Shown here in pieces: positions 1-8,942 of a DNA stretch of 64,000 nucleotides (its first letter is position 1; the number at the start of each line of letters is the position of its first letter). This DNA comes from Pseudomonas protegens (lineage in GTDB: Bacteria; Pseudomonadota; Gammaproteobacteria; Pseudomonadales; Pseudomonadaceae), in contig NZ_CP060201.1 of NCBI RefSeq assembly GCF_013407925.2, forward strand, positions 3,348,001 to 3,412,000, read 5' to 3'. The notes under the pieces were generated by a model. The model ran no database searches and was not told the origin of the DNA. It saw nothing but the letters and a program-made list of their open reading frames with translations. The position numbers were made by a program, and so were the translations under genes.

Positions 1-1712
1 TGTCGGCGACCAGGGTCAGCAGGCTTTCGCCCACGGGCTGGTTATTGCAGACGGCACGGCCGTAGCTCAGGTTGAGGTTGGCGCCGGCCGCTATCAACTG
101 CTTCATGGCCACGTAGTTGTTGCCCGAGAAGGCCCGGTACAGTGCGGTTTCGCCGTCATTCTTGTTGCGCAGGTCGAGGTTTTGCGGGTACTGCAGCAGC
201 CAGCTGAAGCCTTGCAGGCTGCGCTTGTTCTCGGCCATCTGCATCAGTGGTGTCACGCCCTGGCTGTCGGGTTCGTCGATGGCCACGCCAGCCTCGATGA
301 GGAACTTCAGGCGCCCGCCCTGGCTCAGGTCGGGGCTGTCGCCCAGGTCGCGGCGCATGGCCAGGGTCGCCAGGGTGGTCCAGTTGTACAGGCCGCGGGT
401 GTGGGCGCCGTGCTCCAGCAGCAGCCGGGCGATGTCCAGGTGCGGTGCGTCCAGGGCGTGCAACAGCGCGCTGCGGCCATCGTCGGCCATGACCTCGCCG
501 CTGATGCCACTGGCCAGCAGCCGCTGCACTTCGCCCAGGTCGCCGGCATCCGCGGCGGCCACCAGCGGCCAGAAGGCTTGGCACGCCTGGGGGTTGGCGG
601 CGCTCAAGCCCAAGCGCTGCAGCACTCGGGGCGGGATGCTCATTTGGCGCTTCAGGCGCAGGCCGCAATACACCCGATAGCCCTCGATGGCCCGGCCCTG
701 ATGGGCGTTGTCCAGCGGCCGCTGTTCGAATAGCGCCCAGTCCAGGTCCGCCAGGTTGAGGTAGGTCGGCATGCGCCCCGGGTCGCGGCGCAGCACTTCC
801 TGGAGCCAGGGGCGAGCCGTTTGTAGCTGCCCGGCCTGGCTGGCCCAGAAGGCGATGTCATTGAGCAGGCCAGCGTATTCGCGGCGCTCGGTGGCGATGC
901 TGCGAAAGTCATGGGTGACGAAAAAGTCTTCCACTTTGCGGATGCCCGGCAGTTTGTCCTTGGCCGTGCGCAGTTGTTCGTGCAGCGCGCGGAACTCTTT
1001 CCAGAGGCTGTCCGGGGTCGAGGCTGGCGCAGGCACAAAGGCATTGACGGTGATCGGCCCGCTGCCTTGGGTGAAGGGGCGGAACCACGGCGGGAATGTC
1101 TCCAGGGCCTGCAACCACTGCCGCCCGGTTTCCTCGCTGATGGGTTGCAACGGGGTGAATTCCATCTGGCTAAGGTCCTGGCGGTGACTGATGGCCAGCA
1201 GCGGGTGCTGCGGATCGCGCTGGTCGATCAGCAGGTAGAGCCCGCTAAGTTGCCACTCGGATGGCTCCTTGCACTGAAAGCCCAGGGGCGTCAGGGTGAT
1301 GCCGGGGGCCAGGCTGTTGCTCGTGGGCCAGATATCGCTGACCTGGATGTCATCGCCCGGGGTCACACAGGCCCGCAGCTCTTCAGGGCTGAACAGGACC
1401 ATCGGCGGCGACTTGTAGACCCGCTGCCGGTACTGCAGGTCCTGATAGCCATTGAAGTAGAACAGCCCGCGGTACTGGCTCAGGACAATCCGCAGCGGCA
1501 TCCGCGCCAGGCCCGGCAGGGGGAAAGGCTTGAGCTCCAGGGTGGCGGTTTCCGGGGAGTCGAGGACGAAGTTGCGGCGCATTCCCGACCATTTGAACCA
1601 GGCCAGGTCCACGTCGAAGGCCTGGGCCGCGGGGGCGGCAACCAGCAGTGCCAGCGCCAGGCCAAGCCCGCGAATGCCGTTGCGCCGGGCGATGGCGGTC
1701 AATAGGTTCACG
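1..1712 (-). CDS. Secreted ankyrin-repeat protein, copy 1 (3' end cut by window)
   Basis: The reading frame is open from a GTG at 1712 to the window edge, so the C-terminus is missing. The translation begins NLLTAIARRNGIRG and has a hydrophobic signal peptide ending near AQAF. A unique region follows, including PPFPLPGL-like and SPPMVLF segments shared with the next gene. The second half carries ankyrin repeats (DDGRSALLHALDAPH, NDGETALYRAFSGNN, AAGANLNLSYG). It is a clear paralogue of the protein at 1812-3734; the two also share the upstream segment CGGCAAGGGACTGCA, so this is a tandem duplication. The GTG start is chosen because it aligns with the TTG start of copy 2. Known: ankyrin repeats mediate protein binding. 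The partner and function are unknown; periplasmic location is inferred from the signal peptide. Confidence 0.8.
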
Positions 1713-1811
1713 TGTGCAGTCCCTTGCCGGTAGAAAGCCCGGCAATGTAATGCAATCGGCGCCGTTGTGCCGGGCTTTGTTGCAGGGGCGCAGCGGGTTC
1801 GGCGCCACGCC

Positions 1812-3734
1812 TCAAAGACGAAACGCCGTCGCCGGCGGTGGCGGCGCAAAGCCTTGCAGCACCTTGAGCATGTCGTCGCGCTTGCGCCGGGCCATGATCT
1901 CCAGCAGCCAGGTGTAGCCGTTGTTCTTGCAGTAGCGGCCGACGTTGGGATCGGCGCCTTTTTCCAGCAGCAGGGTGAACATGTCCAGGCTCTGTTGCTG
2001 GCTGACCCAGGGATTGATGACCTCGGGCGAGCCCTGTTCGGCGACGATCATCAGCAGGCTTTGGCGAACCGGCTGCTGTGCGCAGAAACCGCGGCCGTAG
2101 CTCAGGTTGAGGTTGGCACCGGCCTCTATCAGTTTTCTGGCAGCGGCGTAGTTGCCGCCCCTGAGCGCCAGAAACAGCGCGGTTTCGCCGTCTGGCCCGC
2201 TGCGCTTGTCGAGGTCTTGCGGGTGTTGCAGCAACCAGTTGAAGCGCTCGATGTCGTCGCGTTCCTTGGCCATGGCCTGCAGCACGGTGCCGCCCTGGAC
2301 ATCCTGTTCATCGATGGCGGCGCCGGCCTGGAGGAGGAAGTTCAAGCGCTTGGCCTGGCTCAGGTCCGGGTTGTCCTTGAGGTCGCGGCGCATGGCCAGG
2401 AACACCTGGGTGCGGCCGTTGTACTGGCCCTGGGGGCGGGCGCCATGGGCCAGCAACAGCCGGGCTATCTCCAGGTCGGGCTTATCCAGGGCGTGCAACA
2501 GCGCCGGGCGCCCATCGGCGGCGATCACGTCGCCGCGCAGGCCGTTCTCCAGCAGGCGCCGGACTTCGCCCGCGTCACCCTGGTCCACCGCCGTCACCAG
2601 CGGCCAGGCGCTTTGGCAGGCTAGTTCGCTGGGTGCCTCAAGGCCCAGGCGCTGGGTGACCCTGGCGGGGACCCCGAGCTGGCGTTGCAGGCGCAGCCCG
2701 CAATACAGCCGATAGTTCTCCATGGCCCGGCCCAGGTGCCTGGAGTCTCCCGGCTGCTGCTCGTACAGGCGCCAATCCAGGTCCGCCAGATTGAGGTAGG
2801 TCGGCATGCGTCCCGGGTCGCGGCGCAGTACATAGGCCAGCCAGGGCCGGGCGCTCTGCAACTGGCCGGCCTCGGTGGCCCAATAGGCGATGTCGTTGAG
2901 CAGGCCGGGGTAGGTACTGCGCTCGGGGGCGATCGCGCGAAAGTCATGGCGGGTGAAGAAGGCTTGCACCCGGACGATGCCCGGGGCCTTGTCCTTGGCG
3001 TCGCGCAGTTGCGCGTGCAACTGGCGAAACTGCGCCCAGACCTGCTCCGCGCCGAGCTCCGGCGCATAGGGCTTGACGCTCAGCTGGCCGCTGCTGGCGT
3101 CAAAGGGTGCCAGCAGCTTCGGGTACTTCTGCAGGGCTTGCAGCCATTGCTGCTGGACCTCGGCGCTGATCGGTTGCTGCGGGGTGAAGTCGATCCGTGC
3201 CTCGCCCTGGCGCTGACCGATGGCCAGCAACGGCCGCTGGGGATCGCGGCTGTCCACCAGCAGGTAGCGATTGCTCAACTCCCAGCCCGGGCTCTGGCAG
3301 TCGAAACTCAGTTTGGTCAGGCTCAGGGCGGCTTCCAGCTGCTTGCTCGGTGGCCAGTTGTCGGTGGCCGTAACGGGGCGCTGCTCGGGCACGCAGGCCT
3401 GTAGTTCCTGGGCATCGAACAGCGGCATGGGCGGCGACTTGTAGACCCGCTGCCGGTACTGCCCATCCGCATAGCCATTGAGATAGAACAGGCCGTGGTA
3501 TTGGCTGAGGATCACCCGTGCCGGCGCCTGGGCCAGCCCGGGCAGGGGAAAGGGTTCGAGTTGCAGGGTGGCGGTTTCCGGATCGTCCAGCAGGATGCTG
3601 CTCTGCAACTCCCACCAGCGGATTTTCGACAGCTCGAAGGCCTGGGCGACGGGGCCGCCGGTCAGCAGCGTCAGTGCCAGACACAGCCCGCGAATACCGA
3701 TGCGCCGGGCGATGGCGCCTGTGATTGGGTTCAA
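1812..3734 (-). CDS. Secreted ankyrin-repeat protein, copy 2
   Basis: A 640-residue protein starting at TTG (MNPITGAIARRIGIRG). The signal peptide ends around residue 32 (GGPVAQA/FE). Residues about 35-330 form a domain I do not recognise, with a short helical-repeat-like part (YLNLADLDWRLYEQQ). Residues about 360-620 hold ankyrin repeats: ADGRPALLHALDKPDLEIARL, PDGETALFLALRGGNYAAARK, EAGANLNLSYG, LLEKGADPNVG. It follows copy 1 in tandem on the same strand, with a 99-bp gap. AAGGGA about 10 nt upstream could be the ribosome binding site. Function is unknown. Ankyrin proteins with signal peptides occur in Pseudomonas envelopes and sometimes in stress or toxin contexts, but nothing here decides the role. 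Confidence 0.85.
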   Translation of the reverse strand: MNPITGAIARRIGIRGLCLALTLLTGGPVAQAFELSKIRWWELQSSILLDDPETATLQLEPFPLPGLAQAPARVILSQYHGLFYLNGYADGQYRQRVYKSPPMPLFDAQELQACVPEQRPVTATDNWPPSKQLEAALSLTKLSFDCQSPGWELSNRYLLVDSRDPQRPLLAIGQRQGEARIDFTPQQPISAEVQQQWLQALQKYPKLLAPFDASSGQLSVKPYAPELGAEQVWAQFRQLHAQLRDAKDKAPGIVRVQAFFTRHDFRAIAPERSTYPGLLNDIAYWATEAGQLQSARPWLAYVLRRDPGRMPTYLNLADLDWRLYEQQPGDSRHLGRAMENYRLYCGLRLQRQLGVPARVTQRLGLEAPSELACQSAWPLVTAVDQGDAGEVRRLLENGLRGDVIAADGRPALLHALDKPDLEIARLLLAHGARPQGQYNGRTQVFLAMRRDLKDNPDLSQAKRLNFLLQAGAAIDEQDVQGGTVLQAMAKERDDIERFNWLLQHPQDLDKRSGPDGETALFLALRGGNYAAARKLIEAGANLNLSYGRGFCAQQPVRQSLLMIVAEQGSPEVINPWVSQQQSLDMFTLLLEKGADPNVGRYCKNNGYTWLLEIMARRKRDDMLKVLQGFAPPPPATAFRL

Positions 3735-3805
3735 GCTTGCAGTCCCTTGCCGGTGTCAAAGGTCGGCAATGTAATGCAATCCGCAGCTTTATGCCGGGGT
3801 TTGTC

Positions 3806-4798
3806 TCAGGGCCGGAACTGGCTCGGCGCCACGCCGCTCCAGCGGATGAAGGCATGGCGAAAGCTCGCGGTTTCGCTGAAGCCCAGGGCCTCGGCGATGC
3901 GGTAGATGGGCATCTGGTCTTCGCAGAGCATCTGCTTGGCCCGCTCGAAGCGCAGCTCGTCCAGCAGTTCCTGATAGCTGCAGCCCAGGTCGCGCAGATG
4001 GCGGCGCAGGGTCCGGGCCGAGCAGTTCATCTGTTCCGCCAGCCCCTCCAGCCCCGGCGCGGCGTCCAGCTGCGCCGCCAGCAGCTGGCGGATGCGCCCC
4101 AGCCAGGCCTGGCGCCCGGTGAACTCGGTGTTCTGCTTGCGGCAGCGTTCGGCCATGGCCTGGTGGGTGATGGCGTCCGCCAGGGGCAGGGGGTGTTCGA
4201 GCCATTGCTGGTCGAAGGCGAAGGCGTTGCTGCTGGCGTTGAATTGCAGCGGACAGTCGAAGGCTTCGCGGTAGCGCTGTTGATAGTCCGGTGCCGGGTA
4301 GTCGAAGCGCGCCCCCAGCAGCGGCAACGGGTGGCCCAGCAAGTCGTCGCAGATGACCTTCAGCGACACCAGGCAGAACTCGGTATTGAACGCCGCCAGG
4401 GCCGGGTTTTCGCGGTAGCCGGCGGCGGTGAACCAGATGCGCGGGCCGTCGGCTTCCAGGCTCAGTTCGAAAAGTGTTCCCAACAGCGCCGGATAGCGCA
4501 TGGCCAGGCGCAAAGCGTCACCTAAGGTGGCACTGGTGAGCAGGGCATAGCCGAGCATGCCGTAGGAGGAAACGTGCATGCGCCGGCCCAGTTCCAGGCC
4601 GATGTCCCGTTGCAGGGCCACGGCATTGGCACAGACCAGCATTTCCTGGTTGGTGGTGATGCGAGTGTCGGCGCGGCTCAGGTCGGCGGGGTTGATGCCG
4701 CTGCCGGCCAGCAGGGCTTCACTGTCCTGGCCCTGTTCCTTGAAGGTGTTGAGCACCAGGGAAACGGCGTTGAGGGTGGTGAGGTGCGAGTGCAGCAT
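3806..4798 (-). CDS. AraC-family transcriptional regulator
   Basis: A 330-residue protein. The N-terminal two thirds match the arabinose-binding-like domain of the OruR/ArgR-type AraC subgroup (ITTNQEMLVCANAVALQRDIGLELG, SSYGMLGYALLTSATLGDALR). The last 100 residues are a two-helix-turn-helix DNA-binding domain (LEGLAEQMNCSARTLRRHLR, then IAEALGFSETASFRHAFIRWSG). It reads toward the ankyrin genes on the same strand, with a 71-bp gap. It may control those genes or act elsewhere; the effector ligand cannot be inferred. Confidence 0.88.
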   Translation of the reverse strand: MLHSHLTTLNAVSLVLNTFKEQGQDSEALLAGSGINPADLSRADTRITTNQEMLVCANAVALQRDIGLELGRRMHVSSYGMLGYALLTSATLGDALRLAMRYPALLGTLFELSLEADGPRIWFTAAGYRENPALAAFNTEFCLVSLKVICDDLLGHPLPLLGARFDYPAPDYQQRYREAFDCPLQFNASSNAFAFDQQWLEHPLPLADAITHQAMAERCRKQNTEFTGRQAWLGRIRQLLAAQLDAAPGLEGLAEQMNCSARTLRRHLRDLGCSYQELLDELRFERAKQMLCEDQMPIYRIAEALGFSETASFRHAFIRWSGVAPSQFRP

Positions 4799-4884
4799 GC
4801 GCAGATTCCAGCCAGGGAAAGACCCTTAACCGGAGCAAGTTGCATGCCGCCCTGCATCTGCAGGTGCTGGAGCTGGTTGCAGGC

Positions 4885-4942
4885 GCTGGCTTGCCAGCGA
4901 AGAGGCCCTCAAGACCGCCTTCGCCGGCAAGCCGGCTCCTAC
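4885..4942. repeat. REP element, type A (single inverted pair)
   Basis: The segment begins GCTGGCTTGCCAGCGAAGAG and ends GCCGGCAAGCCGGCTCCTAC, the typical Pseudomonas intergenic palindrome pair. Further copies lie at 7843, 21483, 21591, 29076, 36269 and 38297. It fills the gap between the AraC gene and the asparaginase gene. Confidence 0.75.
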
Positions 4943-4949
4943 GGATGGA

Positions 4950-5951
4950 TCAGGCCAGTTCGCCGCACAGGTCCAGTTCCACCAGGCGCCGCACTTCGCT
5001 GTTGGCCAGCCCGGCGCCGAGCAGGGCGTTGAGCTTGCCGAACGCCGCTTCGCGAGTCATGCCGCCACCGGACAGCACGCCCACGCCGCGCAGGCGGCTG
5101 CCGGCTTCGTAGATGTCCAGCTCCACCCCGCCTTCATGGCACTGGGTTACCGCCACCACGACGATGCCTTGCTCCTGCGCGCGCTTGAGACTGGCGAGGA
5201 ACGCCGGGTTGTCGCTGGGCCCGGTGCCGCTGCCGAAGCATTCCAGGACCAGGGCCTGGATGCCGCTGTCGAGCACGCCGTCCAGCAGCTCGGCGCCGAT
5301 GCCGGGGAACAGCGGCAGCACGCCGACCTTGGCCAGCTGCCTGGCCTGGCGGTAGTCCAGCGCAGCAGGAAGCGCTTCGGCCTTTGCGCCGCCGCCATTG
5401 CGTTGCAGGGCGGCGAAGGGGTGACGGCCGAAGCTGCGGATTTTTGCGCAGCGGGTCGGTGCCAGCAGTTCGCCGTGGAAGTACAGGTGCACCCCCGGTG
5501 CCAGGCCCTGGCCCAGGGCCAACAGGGCGCCACTGAGGTTTTCCCAGGCGTCGCTGTCGGGCACGCCGGCCGGCAGCATCGAGCCGGTGAACAGCACCGG
5601 CGCCGGCAGGCCCAGCAACTGGAAGCTCATGGCGGCGGCGCTGTAGGCCAGGGTGTCGGTGCCGTGGAGGATCAGCACGCTGTCGCAGCCCTGGTCCACG
5701 GCTTCGACCACCGCTGCACGCAGGCGCTGCCAGTAGTCGGGGGTCATGTTGGCGCTGTCGATCAGCGGCGCCATCTCGCGAAAGCGCCAGGCCGGCACCA
5801 CCAGTTCGGGCTGGCTGTCGAGGTAGGCGCGCATGCGTACGTCGAAACCCGAAGCCGGGGCCAGGCCGTCGGCGCTGGCCTGCATGCCGATGGTGCCACC
5901 GGTGTAGAGCACCATGACGTGCTGGGCGGCAGGGTAGGTCGAAGGGTTCAT
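4950..5951 (-). CDS. ansA: L-asparaginase, type I-like (cytoplasmic)
   Basis: A 333-residue asparaginase/glutaminase-family enzyme that hydrolyses L-asparagine to aspartate and ammonia. It has the N-terminal nucleophile motif YTGGTIGMQ, the second threonine motif ILHGTDTLAYSA, and FTGSMLPAGVPDSDAWENL. No signal peptide is visible, so it is probably cytoplasmic. An in-frame ATG lies 18 codons upstream, but CGGAGAATCCC sits directly before the ATG at 5951, so that start is preferred. The gene upstream on the same strand is an amino-acid symporter, which would suit uptake and catabolism of an amino acid. The type I assignment is by length and motif only. Confidence 0.88.
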   Translation of the reverse strand: MNPSTYPAAQHVMVLYTGGTIGMQASADGLAPASGFDVRMRAYLDSQPELVVPAWRFREMAPLIDSANMTPDYWQRLRAAVVEAVDQGCDSVLILHGTDTLAYSAAAMSFQLLGLPAPVLFTGSMLPAGVPDSDAWENLSGALLALGQGLAPGVHLYFHGELLAPTRCAKIRSFGRHPFAALQRNGGGAKAEALPAALDYRQARQLAKVGVLPLFPGIGAELLDGVLDSGIQALVLECFGSGTGPSDNPAFLASLKRAQEQGIVVVAVTQCHEGGVELDIYEAGSRLRGVGVLSGGGMTREAAFGKLNALLGAGLANSEVRRLVELDLCGELA

Positions 5952-5976
5952 GGGATTCTCCGAAACGGTGAGTACC

Positions 5977-6004
5977 TGTGGCCGCGGGCAAGCCCGCGGC
6001 CACA
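5977..6004. repeat. 13-bp perfect palindrome between symporter and asparaginase genes
   Basis: TGTGGCCGCGGGC and its exact reverse complement are separated by AA. There is no T-tract on either side, so it resembles a REP-type palindrome more than an intrinsic terminator. It could still stabilise the 3' end of the symporter transcript. Confidence 0.6.
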
Positions 6005-6055
6005 TTTATCGCACTGTAACCGACGGGCGCAGAGGACGCGCCCGTCGTTCACCCG

Positions 6056-7495
6056 TCAGCGTTGCGCTGCGGGCACGCCTTGCGGCTCGGCCTGGGTGGC
6101 GGCCGAAGGTTCGGCAGGCCAGGCCTTCAGGTCCAGGTCCAGATCGGCGAATTTGCGCGAGTCGAACACCGGCTGGTCGACCCCGGCGCGGCGCTGTTCG
6201 TCGTAGTCGCGCATCACCCGCAGGCCGACCTTGAACAGCATGGCCAGGGCCACCAGGTTGACGAAGGCCAGGCAGGTCATGGTGATGTCGGCGAAGGCGA
6301 ACACGGTCGAGAGGTCTTGCATCGAACCCCAGACCACCAGCGCCAGCACCAGGCCGCGGAACAGCATCAGCACCGCGCGGTTGCGGGTGAGGAACTGCAG
6401 GCTGTTCTCGCCCAGGTAGTAGTTGTAGAGGATGCAGGTGAAGACGAATAACGACAGCGCGACGCTGACGAACAGGCGGCCCCAGTCACCGACCACGGCG
6501 GCCAGCGAGTTCTGGGTCAGGACGATGCCGTCGCCTTCGAAGCCCGGGGTGTAGAAGCCCGACAGCAGGATCAGCAGCGCGGTGCAGGTGCAGATCACGA
6601 AGGTGTCGAGGAACACGCTGAACGCCTGGACCACGCCCTGGGCGCCCGGGTGCTTCACCGCGGCCACCGCGGCGACGTTAGGCGCGCTGCCCAGGCCCGC
6701 TTCGTTGGCGAATACTCCACGCTTCACGCCCATGACGATGGCGCTGCCGAGCAGGCCGCCGAAGGCCGGGTCGAGGCCGAAGGCGCTCTTGATGATGGTT
6801 TCCAGCATGGCCGGTACGTGTTCGATCTGGGTGCCGATTACGTACAGGGTCACGGCGATGTAGGCCAGGGTCTTGACCGGCACCAGCAGGTCGGACACCG
6901 CGGCGATGCGCTTGATGCCGCCGATGAAGGTGATGGCCAGCAGCACCGCCAGGACGATGCCGGTGTGGCTTGGGGCGAAGGCAAAGGCGTCCTGCAGCGA
7001 GTGGGTCACGGTGTAGGACTGCAGGCCGATGAAGGCGAAGCCGTAGGTGACCAGCAGCAGGATCGAGAACACCACCGCCATGCCTTTGAGCTTCAGGCCG
7101 TGCTGGATGTAGTAGGCCGGGCCACCACGGTACAGGCCGTCGCCGTCGGCGCGCTTGTAGACCTGGGCCAGGGTGCATTCGAAGAAGCTGCTGGACATGC
7201 CGACCAGCGCGGTCACCCACATCCAGAACACCGCGCCCGGGCCACCCAGGGTCACGGCGATGCCGACGCCGGCGATGTTGCCCGCGCCCACTCGGCCGGC
7301 GAGGCTGAGCATCAGCGCCTGGAACGAGCTGAGCTGGCCGCCGCTGCTTTTCAGGCTGTCGCGGAACACCGCGAACATATGGAGGAAATGGCGCAATTGA
7401 ACGAAACGCGAGCGGATCGTGAAGTAGCTGCCGAGCCCGACAATGAGCACGATCAGTACTTTCCCTGAGAGGAAGTCGTTGATGACTTCGAGCAT
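6056..7495 (-). CDS. Alanine/glycine:cation symporter (AGCS family)
   Basis: A 479-residue inner-membrane protein with about ten hydrophobic segments. Family signatures include SSFQALMLSLAGRVGAGNIAGVG, GGPGAVFWMWVTALVGM, GGPAYYIQHGL, and GVKRGVFANEAGLGSAPNVAA. AGCS proteins import small neutral amino acids (alanine, glycine, sometimes glutamine or asparagine) with sodium or protons. GAGGAATAATCC before the ATG is a good ribosome binding site. The gene is followed by a type I asparaginase, hinting at an asparagine or alanine use unit, but substrate specificity cannot be read from the sequence. Confidence 0.9.
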   Translation of the reverse strand: MLEVINDFLSGKVLIVLIVGLGSYFTIRSRFVQLRHFLHMFAVFRDSLKSSGGQLSSFQALMLSLAGRVGAGNIAGVGIAVTLGGPGAVFWMWVTALVGMSSSFFECTLAQVYKRADGDGLYRGGPAYYIQHGLKLKGMAVVFSILLLVTYGFAFIGLQSYTVTHSLQDAFAFAPSHTGIVLAVLLAITFIGGIKRIAAVSDLLVPVKTLAYIAVTLYVIGTQIEHVPAMLETIIKSAFGLDPAFGGLLGSAIVMGVKRGVFANEAGLGSAPNVAAVAAVKHPGAQGVVQAFSVFLDTFVICTCTALLILLSGFYTPGFEGDGIVLTQNSLAAVVGDWGRLFVSVALSLFVFTCILYNYYLGENSLQFLTRNRAVLMLFRGLVLALVVWGSMQDLSTVFAFADITMTCLAFVNLVALAMLFKVGLRVMRDYDEQRRAGVDQPVFDSRKFADLDLDLKAWPAEPSAATQAEPQGVPAAQR

Positions 7496-7842
7496 GGATT
7501 ATTCCTCGCTGTTTTTTGTGTAGGCAAAAGCAGAGCGGACGGAAACATTCTGTTACACCGCTGATTGCACGCACGGCAAGGCGGTGGGGCGAGCGTTCGT
7601 CCCGGTTCTATATTTCGCGGGTTGTTATTAGTTCGGGTTTCCCGTGGGGTTGAGCCTCGTTACCGACGGCTGTCCACGTGAAGAGGGGGCGCACTATACC
7701 GGTGCGCGGGCTCGCCGTCTGCATGTTGCGCGTCGAGCCGAGGAACGGCAGGTCGGGCGGGAGGCTGAAACGGTTCTTGTCATGGCCCGCAAAGCCCCGC
7801 GAGCAGAGGCCCGCATCATCCCCTCGAAATCGCCGCCAAGTC
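7496..7842. other. Gene-free stretch upstream of the symporter gene
   Basis: No convincing gene. On the minus strand a GGTATAGT element (7693-7700) could be an extended -10 for the symporter gene, about 195 nt before its start. It sits in a GCGCAC/GTGCGC inverted repeat (7689-7707). I see no good -35, so the promoter is tentative. Confidence 0.3.
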
Positions 7843-7924
7843 GTAGGAGTTGGCTTGCCAGCGAAGGGGCCCGTTTGAGGGGTGGCCGTCTTGAGGGCTT
7901 GTTCGCCGGCAAGCCGGCTACGGG
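7843..7924. repeat. REP element, type A pair
   Basis: GTAGGAGTTGGCTTGCCAGC at the left is paired with TTCGCCGGCAAGCCGGCTAC at the right. It lies directly after the stop codon of the Rieske gene, at the 3' end of the seven-gene operon, where it may protect or terminate the transcript. Confidence 0.75.
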
Positions 7925-7925
7925 A

Positions 7926-8942
7926 TTACAGCCAGAATTGCTCTCGGCGCTCTTGGAAGTCCTTCAGTTCCCCCTGCTCCAGCAACTGCCGGATCCACGG
8001 CCCCAGCAGATCCAGCGAGCTGTCCAGAGGGGTGGGCCGCTGCCAGCGCAGCGGCACCCGGGCAAAGCGCTGCTGGTTGGCGCTGACCTGTTCGAGGATC
8101 TGCCGGTCCTGCTTGAGGATCACCTTGAACAAAGGCTGCAGCACGCCGCGCTTGAGCCAGCCCGGGGTGCGGCCGCGGGCCGTGGCGATGCGCGCGAACA
8201 GCCGCAGTTGGCCCTCGGCGGCCGGGCTCAGCCAGGCGCTGACCAGCAGGTTGAGCCGGCCCTGGCGGTCGCGGTATTCGATTTCCGCCAGCCCCGGCAG
8301 GCGAAAGCGCCCCATGCTGAGGCCGCGTTCGCCTTCGAACAGCCGCGATATCAGCCCGGACTGGGTGCCTTCTTCGCTGTACTGCGCTTCGATCCCGTCT
8401 TCCAGCTGATGCACCCAGGCGTGAATCCGCTGGCGTTGGCGGTCGTGGCGAATCCAGCCGGCGTGCACGAAATGGGTGTGGAAGCCGTCGAGGAAGTTCT
8501 CCGCGGCGTCCTGCAAGCTGCACTGCACCCGGTCGCTGATCCAGAACACATCCAGCGCCTGGGCCTGCTCGGCGGCGGCTACCGGCGGGGCATTCGGCCG
8601 TTCGCTGGCGAGGCTGGCCCACACCAGCCCCTGGGCTTCGCAGCTGTGCACAGGTTGCAGCAAGGGTTGGCTGCACCGCTGCTGCTCCTGGCCGGGCAGC
8701 TGAGTGCAACGGCCCTGGGGATCGAAGCGCCAGCCGTGGTAGGGGCACTGGATCTGCCCGTCGCGCACCCGCCCGGCGCTCAGCGGCGCAAAGCGATGGG
8801 GGCAGCGGTCCGGCAGCACCGCGGCGGCGCCGTCGGCGTCGCGAAACAGCACCAGCGGCACGCCGTGCAGGGTGCAGGCCAGGGGCTGCTTGTGCAGCTG
8901 CCGGCTCAGGGCGACGGGCCACCAGCCCGAGTGACTGTTCAC
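7926..8942 (-). CDS. Rieske [2Fe-2S] ring-hydroxylating-type oxygenase
   Basis: A 338-residue oxygenase alpha-subunit-like protein. The Rieske cluster ligands are in DRCPHRFAPLS and IQCPYHGWRF (C-x-H, 16 residues, C-x2-H). The mononuclear iron site is visible as NFLDGFHTHFVH (D-x2-H-x4-H). The nearest families are single-component-alpha enzymes such as vanillate demethylase or carnitine/choline oxygenases. They need a separate reductase, which is not encoded nearby. The start is the GTG at 8942: it overlaps the stop of the previous gene as GTGA, a translational coupling signal. The 21 codons upstream lie inside that gene. It is the last gene of the operon and likely performs a late oxidation of its product (inference). 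Confidence 0.85.
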   Translation of the reverse strand: MNSHSGWWPVALSRQLHKQPLACTLHGVPLVLFRDADGAAAVLPDRCPHRFAPLSAGRVRDGQIQCPYHGWRFDPQGRCTQLPGQEQQRCSQPLLQPVHSCEAQGLVWASLASERPNAPPVAAAEQAQALDVFWISDRVQCSLQDAAENFLDGFHTHFVHAGWIRHDRQRQRIHAWVHQLEDGIEAQYSEEGTQSGLISRLFEGERGLSMGRFRLPGLAEIEYRDRQGRLNLLVSAWLSPAAEGQLRLFARIATARGRTPGWLKRGVLQPLFKVILKQDRQILEQVSANQQRFARVPLRWQRPTPLDSSLDLLGPWIRQLLEQGELKDFQERREQFWL

